Assembly: GCA_015487695.1 (NCBI GenBank)
Contig: WFPF01000010.1
Coordinates: 1 to 39,297 of the forward strand
DNA length: 39,297 nt
Source: Chitinophagales bacterium
Lineage (GTDB): Bacteria > Bacteroidota > Bacteroidia > Chitinophagales > S012-47
Reading direction: 5' to 3'
In this document: one piece after another, positions 1 to 8,419 of the stretch
Position numbering within the stretch: the first letter of the stretch is position 1
Layout of the letters: each line of letters starts with the position of its first letter
Notes under the pieces: generated by a model
The model's input: the letters and a program-made list of their open reading frames with translations, nothing else
Told to the model about the DNA's origin: nothing
Databases searched by the model: none
Program-made: the position numbers and the translations under genes

Positions 1-543
1 GCCTTGATTGATATCAAGAAAGGCGGCCTGATGTGGAATGGTACCAAAGGGGCCCTCTATTTCTTCGGTACGCATAAAGACACCGAAAACAGGGGTGAGA
101 GCAAAGTCTGGGAAGGTGTTTACGGACACATTGATGCCGATGGAGAAATCGCCCATTATGAGACACCTTTCGATCCGACAACGGAAGTCAAAGGCGTGGG
201 CAGCACAAACACAACGGATGTAGTTGTAGATGAAACCTGGTACTGGTGGGAAGGAGAAGGAAGTGGATTTACGGGTCCTTCCTCTCCTTATGTTGAAAAA
301 GCCGGATGGGTACGACTGAGAAATATTACCCTTTCTTATCAGTTTAGTCCATCGCTGCTTGATAATGGACCGTTTAGGAGTGTGGAGCTGTATGTGACAG
401 GATTTAACCTTTGGCTCAATACACCTTATACAGGAGTTGATCCCGAAACCAGCCTAGTGGGAAGCAATAATGGATTAGGAATTGATTACTTTAACAACCC
501 GGGAACAAAGGGTTATACCTTTGGGCTTAATCTTGGCTTTTAA
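1..543 (+). CDS. SusC/RagA-family TonB-linked outer membrane protein, C-terminal fragment (5' end outside window)
   Basis: The reading frame is open from the first base, so this is the last 180 codons or so of a longer gene. The visible part has the alternating hydrophobic and polar pattern of outer-membrane beta-strands (for example GWVRLRNITLSYQF) and ends in a strand finishing with Phe (YTFGLNLGF), the signal for outer-membrane barrel insertion. The phrases FNLWLNTPYTGVDPE and NPGTKGYTFGL are typical of the end of SusC/RagA proteins. In that family the barrel imports large nutrients such as oligosaccharides or peptides with energy from TonB, and a SusD-like lipoprotein forms the lid. That partner follows 21 bases downstream, which supports the call. 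The substrate cannot be told from this fragment. The N-terminal carboxypeptidase-like and plug domains are not in the window. Confidence 0.88.
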   Translation, partial: ALIDIKKGGLMWNGTKGALYFFGTHKDTENRGESKVWEGVYGHIDADGEIAHYETPFDPTTEVKGVGSTNTTDVVVDETWYWWEGEGSGFTGPSSPYVEKAGWVRLRNITLSYQFSPSLLDNGPFRSVELYVTGFNLWLNTPYTGVDPETSLVGSNNGLGIDYFNNPGTKGYTFGLNLGF

Positions 544-564
544 TCAGTTGTCAAAAAATAAAAA

Positions 565-1914
565 ATGAAAATCATGAAAATGAGAAATATAATATTAACG
601 ATATCAACGACAGTAATGCTTTTTGCTTCCTGTCAGTGGATAGATCCGGAGATTAATATCAATCCGGATAGTCCGACCGATGTTTCTCTTGATCTTCTGC
701 TTCCGGGCATTGAAGGTCAGGTGGGTTACTATATTGGTGGCTTTGATGTAGCAGCAGTCCCCAATATCTGGACACAGCAAATTCTCGGACAGGACAGACA
801 GGCGTCCGCAATTAACGGATATATTTATCGAGAGTCAGATCCCAATACACTGTGGAGTAATATGTATTCGGGTGTGATGATGGATCTGAAAAATTTCATT
901 GCAAAAGCTGAGAATCCCGATGCACCTTCAAGAAATGTGGCTGGTGTGGGTAAAGTGCTGATGGCTTTATGTCTGGGAACATTGACAGATCTATTTGGAG
1001 ATATTCCTTATAGTGAAGCCCTTCAGGGTCAGGACAATCTGCAGCCGATTTATGATTCTCAGGAGAGTATATATAATGAAATATTTAGGTTGCTTGCAGA
1101 TGCTGTGGCTGATTTGGAATCAACAGATCCTTTCGAGAATATTAACACTATTGAAAATGACTTTATCTATGGGGGAGATCCTTCACTATGGGCTAAGGCC
1201 GCACATACCTTGCTGGCAAGGTATAACATGCATCTGGTTAAAGTGAAAACCGTTGATTATGATGCGGTTATTAGTCATATTGATGCGGGTATATCAGATA
1301 TTTCTGAAGATATGCAGCAGCCGTTTGATGCATCCCCTTCAGCGCAGAATCCTATGTACCAATACTTGACCCAAAGAAGTGGATATATTACCGATCACAC
1401 TACATTTGTTGGTATGATGATGGATGATACATTAAGCTATGGAGTAGCAGACCCCAGGGCCAGTGTAAATGTTGTAGATGTTAGCGGATACTGGACATCA
1501 AAAGCCTCACCTGTTGCATTGGCACAATATACGGAAGCCTTGTTCTTAAAGGCTCAGGCTTATGCTCTTAAAGGTGCTTATAGTGATGCCAGAAATACTC
1601 TCAAAGCAGCAGTTGCTTCTTCAATGAATAAGTATGGTGTTAGTGATGCCAACTGGACAACTGCATTCGAATCGGATGTTGATAATACTGCGGATGGGGA
1701 TTTGATGAAGATGATTGTAGAACAAAAGTATCTACACATGTTTTTCCAGCTGGAGGCTTTTACGGATTATCGTTTGTACGGTTTTCCTGAGTTAACTCCC
1801 GTTGTAGGAAATCAAATTCCAAGAAGATATCCCTACCCTACATCTGAGAATTTGTATAATAATGCAAATTATAGATCGGTAACGATCTTTGAAAGAGTTT
1901 GGTGGGATCAGTAG
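565..1914 (+). CDS. SusD/RagB-family outer membrane lipoprotein
   Basis: The 449-residue product begins with a lipoprotein signal peptide ending in the lipobox LFASC, so it should be anchored by a lipid on Cys. Family features include NPDSPTDVSLDLLLPGIEG after the signal, the helix around GKVLMALCLGTLTDLFGDIPYSEAL, and DPSLWAKAAHTLLARYNMHL, all typical of the SusD_2-like (nutrient-binding) group. These proteins are built on TPR-like helices and bind the ligand on top of the SusC barrel. It lies directly behind the SusC-like gene and is closed by a terminator, so the two form the end of one operon. At 449 residues it is shorter than most relatives I know (roughly 480-530). The stretch between DPRASVNVVDVSG and ALAQYTEALFLKAQAY seems contracted. 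A second ATG at 574 gives a nearly identical protein. Confidence 0.88.
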   Translation: MKIMKMRNIILTISTTVMLFASCQWIDPEININPDSPTDVSLDLLLPGIEGQVGYYIGGFDVAAVPNIWTQQILGQDRQASAINGYIYRESDPNTLWSNMYSGVMMDLKNFIAKAENPDAPSRNVAGVGKVLMALCLGTLTDLFGDIPYSEALQGQDNLQPIYDSQESIYNEIFRLLADAVADLESTDPFENINTIENDFIYGGDPSLWAKAAHTLLARYNMHLVKVKTVDYDAVISHIDAGISDISEDMQQPFDASPSAQNPMYQYLTQRSGYITDHTTFVGMMMDDTLSYGVADPRASVNVVDVSGYWTSKASPVALAQYTEALFLKAQAYALKGAYSDARNTLKAAVASSMNKYGVSDANWTTAFESDVDNTADGDLMKMIVEQKYLHMFFQLEAFTDYRLYGFPELTPVVGNQIPRRYPYPTSENLYNNANYRSVTIFERVWWDQ

Positions 1915-1940
1915 CATTCTGATCCTTCTAAAGGAAAAAG

Positions 1941-1979
1941 GAGGTCATCTCATATAATTGAGATGATCTCTTTTTTTTT
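1941..1979 (+). terminator. Rho-independent terminator of the susCD operon
   Basis: A 12-base stem (GAGGTCATCTCA with TGAGATGATCTC, one G-T pair) encloses the loop TATAAT and is followed by nine T. It starts 26 bases after the SusD stop codon. Confidence 0.9.
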
Positions 1980-2099
1980 GCATTAGCAATATTTTCATAG
2001 ATATTATAATATGAATATAATTCCTTTTGATTATGCTTAGCCGTACAACGATGTAATTTGTCAGGTTTCACTCCGGAATTAGATGCATCTCTTTAAGTC

Positions 2100-2540
2100 G
2101 CCCTCAAATCAATTTAGCAGTGAAATAACAAGTAGAAATAAAAGCAGTGAGAAAACTTCTTTTAAAGCCCTTTTTGACCCATTACTTTTTTAGAGGATTT
2201 ATGGAAATAAAAACTACCAGTATTAATCGGTATTGACTTTAAAAAATAAGTACAAGATTTTAAGGGCTTTCCTCAATGTTTAATGCTGGTAGCTATTGCC
2301 TGGGTATGCATAAGTAGGCACCTTGAGTAAGAGTTAGGTTTGCTCACAGACATCGGATCACCATCTATAACCCAAGACTATACTTCCGATACTCAACACT
2401 TGCACAATACTGTTCACAAGTCAGGCAGGGTGTTTCTTCTCGGCAAAAATGGTAATTTTATAAGTGAACGAAAAGATTGCTATAGTGCGTAATCTTCGTA
2501 AAACTACCTTTGAACTATTGTGTATTTGGAGGGAGGCTAG
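2100..2540 (+). mobile_element. Decayed 3' remnant of an IS4-type transposase gene
   Basis: There is no intact gene between 1980 and 2712. Translating the plus strand gives, in order but in different frames, pieces that match the end of Bacteroidota IS4-type DDE transposases: ENFF and EKTSFKAL near 2149-2172 (the family has IE-x-FFKALK), GFMEIKTTSI from 2195 (family GF-x-x-E-x-T-x-x), LMLVAIAWVC at 2280-2309 (family LLALVAIAFVWC), YFRYSTLAQY near 2380-2410 (family SLFRYGLDYL) and FELLC near 2512-2526 (family FKFLSCT end). Many stops and frameshifts lie between them. The 5' part of the element is missing. I saw no clear terminal inverted repeats. The pieces are short, so this is a pattern match by eye, not an alignment. 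The rest of the interval, 1980-2100 and 2540-2660, is AT-rich and shows nothing further. Confidence 0.5.
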
Positions 2541-2662
2541 ATACTTAGGAATTGGTTAAAATAGCTCGATTTGTAGGTGTCATTAAGTGTTCATTAGAGG
2601 ACCCCATCCTTTTGCTCCGGCCTTTTTTATTTTTCTCTGCGATGAGAATTTCTCCCTAAATC

Positions 2663-2693
2663 TTTTTTAGAAATAAGAATCTCAGTACTTTTG
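2663..2693 (+). promoter_or_regulatory. Bacteroidota-type promoter of the ATP synthase operon
   Basis: TACTTTTG at 2686-2693 fits the -7 element TAnnTTTG exactly, and TTTT at 2663-2666, 19 bases upstream, fits the -33 TTTG in three of four positions. It ends 25 bases before the atpB ATG at 2719. Confidence 0.6.
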
Positions 2694-2718
2694 TCCCGAT
2701 TTTGAAAGAGGTGTGAAT

Positions 2719-3867
2719 ATGCAAAATAAAATTCTGGCTATTCTGTTGATTGGCTTGGCTTTATGCCAGCCTTATTTTTTATATGCCTCGCCCGAAAAGG
2801 TGGTGGAGGAAATAGAGGCCGGGGAACATGCATATGATGCCCCGAAAGAAATCATTCATCACATTACGGATGCCAATGAATTTCATATTATTGGCGATCT
2901 GTCCATGCCCCTGCCATGCATACTCTACAATCCGGACAATGGTAAGGTATCCACCTTCCTGTCGAGCCGCTTCCATCATGGTGAACTGGCAATAGACGGC
3001 TATGTGCTGGATCACGGGAGAATCAAGATGATTCAATCTGACGACTTTCCGGAAGGGGAAGTGCATGTAGCTCTTCATCATGAAGAGAAAGATGGCGAGG
3101 AACTTAGCTATGTAGAAGTGGATGGCAAGAGATATGAAGTGGAGCGTTCCGGGTTTATGGACTTCTCCATCAGTAAGGTCGTGTTTGGTATGTTTCTGGC
3201 CGCTTTGCTCATGAGTATCATCTTTCTGATGGTTGCCAGGGGATACAAAAAGAGAGACGGCCAGGCTCCCAAAGGCATTCAGTCATTCTTCGAGCCTCTT
3301 ATCATATTTGTAAGAGACGATATTGCCAAGCCGAATATTGGAGAGAAGTATGAGAAGTACCTGCCTTATTTGTTGAGCATATTTTTCTTTATCTGGTTTA
3401 ACAATATGCTCGGTTTGATTCCCTTTTTTCCCTTCGGAGCCAACACCACCGGCAACCTGATGGTGACTTTGACTTTGGCTGTATTTACGCTACTGATCAC
3501 CAACCTGAGTGCAAACAAATCGTACTGGCAGCATATCTTCTGGATGCCGGGCGTCCCGGTACCCGTTAAAATATTACTTGCACCCATTGAATTGATAGCC
3601 GTTTTCACCAAGCCATTCGCCCTGATGGTACGTTTGTTTGCCAATATCAGTGCCGGGCATATTATCATTTTGAGCCTCATCAGCCTGATTTTCATTTTTG
3701 GCGATGCAGGGCACAATCTGGGTGGCGGAATCGCAGGAATCAGTATTGCAGTTCCTTTTGTATTGTTTATGAACTTACTTGAATTGCTTGTAGCATTTCT
3801 GCAGGCTTTCATTTTTACCATACTGACGGCCCTCTTTATCGGACAGGCCGTGGAAGAGCATCATTAA
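2719..3867 (+). CDS. atpB: F1Fo ATP synthase subunit a
   Basis: Subunit a of the membrane Fo sector carries protons to and from the c ring. The 382-residue product starts with a signal-like hydrophobic segment (KILAILLIGLALCQ), then has an extension of about 130 residues likely outside the membrane, and only then the usual helices. The extension is a known feature of Bacteroidota AtpB. The first core helix is near residues 152-175 (VFGMFLAALLMSIIFLMVA). The essential Arg is at about 305 in FALMVRLFANISAGH, and the last helix carries LLELLVAFLQAFIFTILTALF. A GTG at 2713 would add two codons. I prefer the ATG at 2719 because a purine-rich GAAAGAGG lies 8 bases in front of it. This is the first gene of the operon, and no atpI-like gene is seen before it. 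Confidence 0.96.
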   Translation: MQNKILAILLIGLALCQPYFLYASPEKVVEEIEAGEHAYDAPKEIIHHITDANEFHIIGDLSMPLPCILYNPDNGKVSTFLSSRFHHGELAIDGYVLDHGRIKMIQSDDFPEGEVHVALHHEEKDGEELSYVEVDGKRYEVERSGFMDFSISKVVFGMFLAALLMSIIFLMVARGYKKRDGQAPKGIQSFFEPLIIFVRDDIAKPNIGEKYEKYLPYLLSIFFFIWFNNMLGLIPFFPFGANTTGNLMVTLTLAVFTLLITNLSANKSYWQHIFWMPGVPVPVKILLAPIELIAVFTKPFALMVRLFANISAGHIIILSLISLIFIFGDAGHNLGGGIAGISIAVPFVLFMNLLELLVAFLQAFIFTILTALFIGQAVEEHH

Positions 3868-4095
<228 letters not shown>

Positions 4096-4108
4096 TGATG
4101 GTACATAA

Positions 4109-4146
4109 AGCAGAAGCCAGCGATTGGCTGGCTTGCTGCTTTTTTT
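4109..4146 (+). terminator. Terminator-like hairpin between atpE and atpF (possible attenuator)
   Basis: AGCAGAAGCCAGC (4109-4121) pairs with GCTGGCTT plus CTGCT (4127-4140) through 13 base pairs with one bulged G, and is followed by seven T. It has the full form of an intrinsic terminator but lies inside the operon, 14 bases before the atpF ATG. Confidence 0.75.
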
Positions 4147-4160
4147 AAAACAACAGGACT

Positions 4161-4685
4161 ATGAACACGATATTATTAAGTGGATTTACCCTCATAAAGC
4201 CCGAACCGGGTCTCATACTATGGACTACGGTTATTTTCCTTATTCTTTGGTTGCTTCTGGGCAAGTTTGCATTCCGCCCTATTGCTAATGCATTGAAAAA
4301 GCGGGAACAATCTATTGACGAGGCGCTTAAAGCGGCCGAAAAGGCACGTCTAGAAATGCAGGAACTCCACAGCAAGAACGAGCAATTGCTGAAAGAGGCG
4401 CTCGAAGAAAGAAGTAAAATCCTGCAGGAAGCCAAGAAAATGAAGGAGAGCATCCTCGTGGAAGCACGCAACAAAGCCAAATCGGAATATGAAAAAATTG
4501 CTGCGGCTTCAAGGGCAGAACTGCAAAATCAAATGAACGAAGCCAAGATGCAACTCAAAACCTTTGCTGCGGATCTTGCTATTTCGATTGCAGAAAAAGT
4601 GGTGAAGAAAGAATTGAAAGGGGACAAAGAGCAGCAGGAATATGTAAAGACACTTCTTGCTGATCTGGATGCAAATAAAAACTAA
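4161..4685 (+). CDS. atpF: F1Fo ATP synthase subunit b
   Basis: Subunit b is the peripheral stalk that holds F1 still against the rotor. The 174-residue product has one N-terminal membrane helix (GLILWTTVIFLILWLLLGKFAF, roughly residues 14-35) followed by a long charged, Ala- and Glu-rich coiled coil (ANALKKREQSIDEALKAAEK onward) typical of b. The C-terminal part AADLAISIAEKVVKKELKG is the delta-contacting region. Length is normal for the family. The gene starts 65 bases after atpE, behind the hairpin, and ends 5 bases before atpH, so b and delta are probably translated together. Confidence 0.95.
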   Translation: MNTILLSGFTLIKPEPGLILWTTVIFLILWLLLGKFAFRPIANALKKREQSIDEALKAAEKARLEMQELHSKNEQLLKEALEERSKILQEAKKMKESILVEARNKAKSEYEKIAAASRAELQNQMNEAKMQLKTFAADLAISIAEKVVKKELKGDKEQQEYVKTLLADLDANKN

Positions 4686-4690
4686 GGAAA

Positions 4691-5251
4691 ATGGCCTCAT
4701 CGAGACTAGCAAGACGTTATGCGAAGGCATTGATCGAAATGGCCCGGCAGCATGACACGGTGGAAAATATCACAGCCGATGTCAGGGAATTGCTATCGAA
4801 TATCAGCGCCAGCCGGGAGTTGAAACTGCTCTTCCAGTCGCCCGTCATTAAACCGGAGCTCAAGAAAAAGGTGATCGGTCAGATTTACAGAGGCAAGCTC
4901 AATGATTTGACACTGTTGTTTATGGAGGTAGTGATTGAGAAGCGGAGAGAGCATTGGATAGCGGATATGCTCAATGCCTATGTAGTCCTTTACAATGAGC
5001 TGAAGGGCATCGTACCTGTGAATGTGATTACGGCCACAGAAATGAATGAGGAAATTGAGAAGGAATTCAGGGCTATGATGCAAAAGGATTTCGGAATAGA
5101 CAATATGGAAATGAGCAAGGAGGTCAACCGGGATATTATCGGAGGATTTATCCTGCAATTTGAAGACAAACGATATGATGCCAGCGTAAAGAACACGCTG
5201 GATCGAATAAGAAAAGATTTACACAATCAGGTTAATATTAAAATGTCATAA
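4691..5251 (+). CDS. atpH: F1Fo ATP synthase subunit delta
   Basis: Subunit delta (OSCP type) joins the top of F1 to subunit b. The 186-residue protein begins ASSRLARRYAKALIEMA, the usual start of the family with R-Y-A-x-A-L, and has the helical N-terminal bundle including FQSPVIKPELKKKVIGQI. The C-terminal domain carries the conserved DxxIIGGFILQFEDKRYDAS pattern (about residues 149-168), then NTLDRIRKDL. Length is typical. It sits between atpF (5-base gap) and atpA (3-base gap) in the compact part of the operon. Confidence 0.95.
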   Translation: MASSRLARRYAKALIEMARQHDTVENITADVRELLSNISASRELKLLFQSPVIKPELKKKVIGQIYRGKLNDLTLLFMEVVIEKRREHWIADMLNAYVVLYNELKGIVPVNVITATEMNEEIEKEFRAMMQKDFGIDNMEMSKEVNRDIIGGFILQFEDKRYDASVKNTLDRIRKDLHNQVNIKMS

Positions 5252-5254
5252 GTT

Positions 5255-6829
5255 ATGAATATAAAGCCGGATGAAATATCAGCCATATTAAGGCAGCAAC
5301 TCTCGGACGTAAAAAGTGCAGCAGGGCTTGAGGAAGTGGGTACGGTACTTGAGGTGGGTGACGGTATTGCCCGTATTTACGGACTGACCAAAGCCCGTGC
5401 CGGAGAACTGGTTGAATTTGAAAATGGCATCGAGGCCGTTGTTCTCAACTTGGAAGAGGACAATGTGGGTGTCGTGCTCATGGGTGAAACCGAAAAAGTA
5501 AAAGAAGGATTTAATGTAAAGCGGACCGGGCGCATCGCCTCTATCAAAGTAGGCGAAGGACTGATTGGCCGTGTGGTTGATACCCTAGGTGAACCGATTG
5601 ACGGAAAAGGCCCGATCACCGGGGATCTGATAGAAATGCCCATCGAACGAAAGGCCCCGGGTGTTATCTACCGGCAACCGGTAAATGAGCCGCTTCAGAC
5701 CGGTATCAAAGCCATTGACTCCATGATTCCCATTGGCCGCGGCCAGCGGGAGTTGATCATTGGTGACCGCCAAACGGGTAAAACAGCCATTGCCATTGAT
5801 ACCATTATCAATCAGCGTGAGTTTTATGAAAAAGGTGAACCTGTATATTGTATTTACGTAGCCAGTGGTCAAAAAGGATCAACGGTTGCGGGAATTGCAA
5901 AAATTCTCGAAGAGCACGGAGCAATGGATTATACGACCATTGTGTTTTCACCGGCTTCTGACCCGGCTCCGCTTCGTTTTTATGCACCTTTTTCTGGTTG
6001 CGCCATCGGAGAATATTTCCGTGATACGGGTCGCCCGGCCTTGATTATTTATGATGACCTTTCCAAACAAGCCGTAGCCTATCGCGAGGTATCGCTGTTG
6101 CTGAGAAGGCCTCCGGGACGTGAAGCTTATCCGGGAGACGTATTCTATCTGCACTCACGCCTCCTGGAACGAGCAGCGAAAATTATTAACGATGATTCTA
6201 TTGCTTCGAACATGAACGACCTGCCAGAGTCGCTGAAGGGCAAGGTAAAGGGCGGTGGATCACTTACAGCACTGCCAATCATTGAAACACAGGCTGGCGA
6301 TGTTTCGGCATATATTCCTACCAATGTGATTTCAATTACTGACGGACAGATATTCCTGGATGGAGACTTGTTCAACTCGGGTGTTCGCCCGGCCATCAAC
6401 GTAGGTATCTCGGTTTCGCGGGTAGGTGGTGCGGCTCAAATTAAATCAATGAAGAAAGTGGCCGGTACACTGAAGTTGGACCAGGCTCAGTTTCGTGAGC
6501 TGGAAGCCTTCTCGAAATTCGGTTCAGACCTTGATCCCGCCACGAAAGCGACCCTTGAGAAAGGTGCACGCAATGTGGAGATTCTCAAGCAACCTCAATA
6601 CTCTCCGATGGCAGTCGAAAAGCAGGTGGCCATCATCTATTGCGGAACTCAGAACCTGCTGAAAGATATACCGGTAAGCAAAGTGAAAGAGTTTGAATCG
6701 GTTTACCTGGAAGCGCTGGATGCCGGACACAGGGATGTGCTGGAAGAAATCAGAAAGGGTAAGCTGACGGACGAAATCAAAGCGACCCTGGAGAAAGTAG
6801 CCATGGAAATTGTGGCCACTTTAAAATAA
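5255..6829 (+). CDS. atpA: F1Fo ATP synthase subunit alpha
   Basis: Alpha alternates with beta in the F1 hexamer and binds a non-catalytic nucleotide. The 524-residue product has the N-terminal delta-contacting helix, the beta-barrel domain (about 25-95), the P-loop GDRQTGKT (170-177), the family signature around [17 protein letters not shown] with the Arg finger at about 389, and the C-terminal helical domain. The segment [19 protein letters not shown] (about 312-330) is longer than the matching loop in Escherichia coli alpha. The ATG lies three bases after the atpH stop. The beta subunit gene atpD is not in this window, so beta and probably epsilon are made from another locus. Confidence 0.98.
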   Translation: MNIKPDEISAILRQQLSDVKSAAGLEEVGTVLEVGDGIARIYGLTKARAGELVEFENGIEAVVLNLEEDNVGVVLMGETEKVKEGFNVKRTGRIASIKVGEGLIGRVVDTLGEPIDGKGPITGDLIEMPIERKAPGVIYRQPVNEPLQTGIKAIDSMIPIGRGQRELIIGDRQTGKTAIAIDTIINQREFYEKGEPVYCIYVASGQKGSTVAGIAKILEEHGAMDYTTIVFSPASDPAPLRFYAPFSGCAIGEYFRDTGRPALIIYDDLSKQAVAYREVSLLLRRPPGREAYPGDVFYLHSRLLERAAKIINDDSIASNMNDLPESLKGKVKGGGSLTALPIIETQAGDVSAYIPTNVISITDGQIFLDGDLFNSGVRPAINVGISVSRVGGAAQIKSMKKVAGTLKLDQAQFRELEAFSKFGSDLDPATKATLEKGARNVEILKQPQYSPMAVEKQVAIIYCGTQNLLKDIPVSKVKEFESVYLEALDAGHRDVLEEIRKGKLTDEIKATLEKVAMEIVATLK

Positions 6830-6853
6830 TTGATCAGGCTAAATAAGGCTTAA

Positions 6854-7744
6854 ATGTCAGGAAAATTAAAAGAGGTACGATCGAGAATCAGCTCGGTTCA
6901 GAATACGCAGCAAATAACGAAAGCCATGAAACTGGTTTCGGCTGCCAAACTGAGGCGTGCGCAGGAGGCCATACTGAATATGCGCCCCTATGCCAACAAG
7001 CTGCAAACCATCCTGGGAAGTATCACGGCCGCATTGCAGGGCGAGGTGGATATCAAGCTGGCCGAAGAACGGCCCGGTGAAAAGGTACTGCTGGTCCTGA
7101 TTACTTCTGACCGCGGACTGGCCGGAAGTTATAATTCAAACCTGATCAAGCTGGCTGAAAAACTGATGAAGGAAGAGTATGCGGATGCCGTGGCCAGAGG
7201 GCAGTTGACCCTGATGACAATCGGAAAGCGCGGCAATGATTATTTTGAGCGCAGGTTGTCCGAATCAGTTATTGACAGCAGATATGTCACCCTCTTTCAT
7301 AGCCTCAGTTTCAAGGATGTTTCGGCTGTTGCCAATGAGATCATCGGACGCTTTGAAAAAGGAGAAATCGATCAGGTCAAGGTAGTATACTCCGAATTTA
7401 AAAATGCAGCCTTTCAAATTTTCAGGGATGTGCAGTATTTGCCCATTCCGAAGGAGGCGCCCTCGGCAGAAGAACAGGAGCAGGATTATATCTTCGAGCC
7501 TACGCTCTCGCTGATGGTTGAGGAATTGATACCGAAAATACTGCGTACTCAATTCTATAAATTCATGCTGGACGCCAATGCATCGGAACACGGGGCCAGG
7601 ATGACCGCCATGGATAAGGCCACGGAAAATGCCAGTGAACTGCTCAAAGACCTTAAAATATCCTACAACCGGGCCCGGCAGGCGGCAATCACAACCGAAC
7701 TTACGGAGATCGTCAGTGGGGCTGCCGCTCTCGAAGATTTGTAG
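6854..7744 (+). CDS. atpG: F1Fo ATP synthase subunit gamma
   Basis: Gamma is the central shaft that turns inside the F1 hexamer. The 296-residue product begins GKLKEVRSRISSVQNTQQITKAMKLVSAAKLRRAQ, the conserved N-terminal helix, has the middle Rossmann-like part (VLLVLITSDRGLAGSYNSN), and ends with the C-terminal helix ARMTAMDKATENASELL and ITTELTEIVSGAAAL, the family signature. It is the last gene of the operon, 24 bases after atpA, and a terminator begins 24 bases after its stop codon. Confidence 0.97.
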   Translation: MSGKLKEVRSRISSVQNTQQITKAMKLVSAAKLRRAQEAILNMRPYANKLQTILGSITAALQGEVDIKLAEERPGEKVLLVLITSDRGLAGSYNSNLIKLAEKLMKEEYADAVARGQLTLMTIGKRGNDYFERRLSESVIDSRYVTLFHSLSFKDVSAVANEIIGRFEKGEIDQVKVVYSEFKNAAFQIFRDVQYLPIPKEAPSAEEQEQDYIFEPTLSLMVEELIPKILRTQFYKFMLDANASEHGARMTAMDKATENASELLKDLKISYNRARQAAITTELTEIVSGAAALEDL

Positions 7745-7768
7745 GTACAGAATATCTTATAAAGAAAA

Positions 7769-7807
7769 GCGCCTGATGAGCCGAAGAATAGCTCAGGCGC
7801 TTTTTTT
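7769..7807 (+). terminator. Rho-independent terminator of the ATP synthase operon
   Basis: GCGCCTGA (7769-7776) pairs with TCAGGCGC (7793-7800), with extra GC pairing possible inside the loop, and is followed by seven T. It ends 12 bases before the scpB ATG. Confidence 0.85.
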
Positions 7808-7819
7808 ATTTTTATTCCC

Positions 7820-8383
7820 ATGAATCACCTGGAACGAGATATTGAAGCCATCATATTTTGCTCAGACAAACCCGTTACGGAACGCGAGCTGATTGAAGTA
7901 TTGAACAACCGGGAAGGGGAAGCCTTCATCGAAACGGAAGAGATCAGGCAGACCCTGGAAAAGCTAAAAAGAAAATACAGTGCAGATGATTACTCATTTG
8001 CACTGGTGGAGATTGGCGGGGGCTATCAGTTTCTGACCAAAGCCCGCTTTCACAAATTAATCAACCTTTTATTAAGTCAGCGCATCAGACGCAAGCTGAG
8101 TACAGCTGCTCTGGAGACGCTTGCAATTATTGCATACAAGCAGCCGGTAACCAAACAGGAGATTGAGCATATTCGGGGGGTGAGTGCCGATTACAGCATT
8201 ACCAAACTGCTGGACAAAGAGTTGATCAGCATCTCGGGCCGGGCGAGCCTGCCGGGCAAGCCCATATTGTATGGGCTGAGCGAAACGTTCATGGAATATT
8301 TTGGGATCAACTCGGTCAATGATTTACCGAAGCCCAAAGATCTTTCTTCGATTAACAGCAGTGAAATCGGAGAAAAGGAATAA
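7820..8383 (+). CDS. scpB: Segregation and condensation protein B
   Basis: ScpB binds ScpA and the SMC protein in the condensin complex that compacts and segregates the chromosome. The 187-residue product starts with the winged-helix pattern LERDIEAIIFCSDKPVTERELIEVL and has the highly conserved second winged-helix core LSTAALETLAIIAYKQPVTKQEIEHIRGV (about residues 94-122) followed by LLDKELISISGRASLPGKPILYG. The tail after residue 165 is polar and variable. It is separated from atpG by a terminator, so it should have its own promoter, although I do not see a clear one in the 12 bases that remain. Its stop codon overlaps the T-run side of a minus-strand terminator. Confidence 0.95.
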   Translation: MNHLERDIEAIIFCSDKPVTERELIEVLNNREGEAFIETEEIRQTLEKLKRKYSADDYSFALVEIGGGYQFLTKARFHKLINLLLSQRIRRKLSTAALETLAIIAYKQPVTKQEIEHIRGVSADYSITKLLDKELISISGRASLPGKPILYGLSETFMEYFGINSVNDLPKPKDLSSINSSEIGEKE

Positions 8384-8419
8384 AAAAAGCGGAAGCCGAT
8401 CTTGCGATTGACTTCCGCT
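8382..8419 (-). terminator. Rho-independent terminator, minus strand
   Basis: AGCGGAAG (8388-8395) pairs with CTTCCGCT (8412-8419); on the minus strand the stem is followed by seven T (8388-8382). There is no T run on the plus side, so it serves the minus-strand RNA rather than scpB. Confidence 0.8.
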
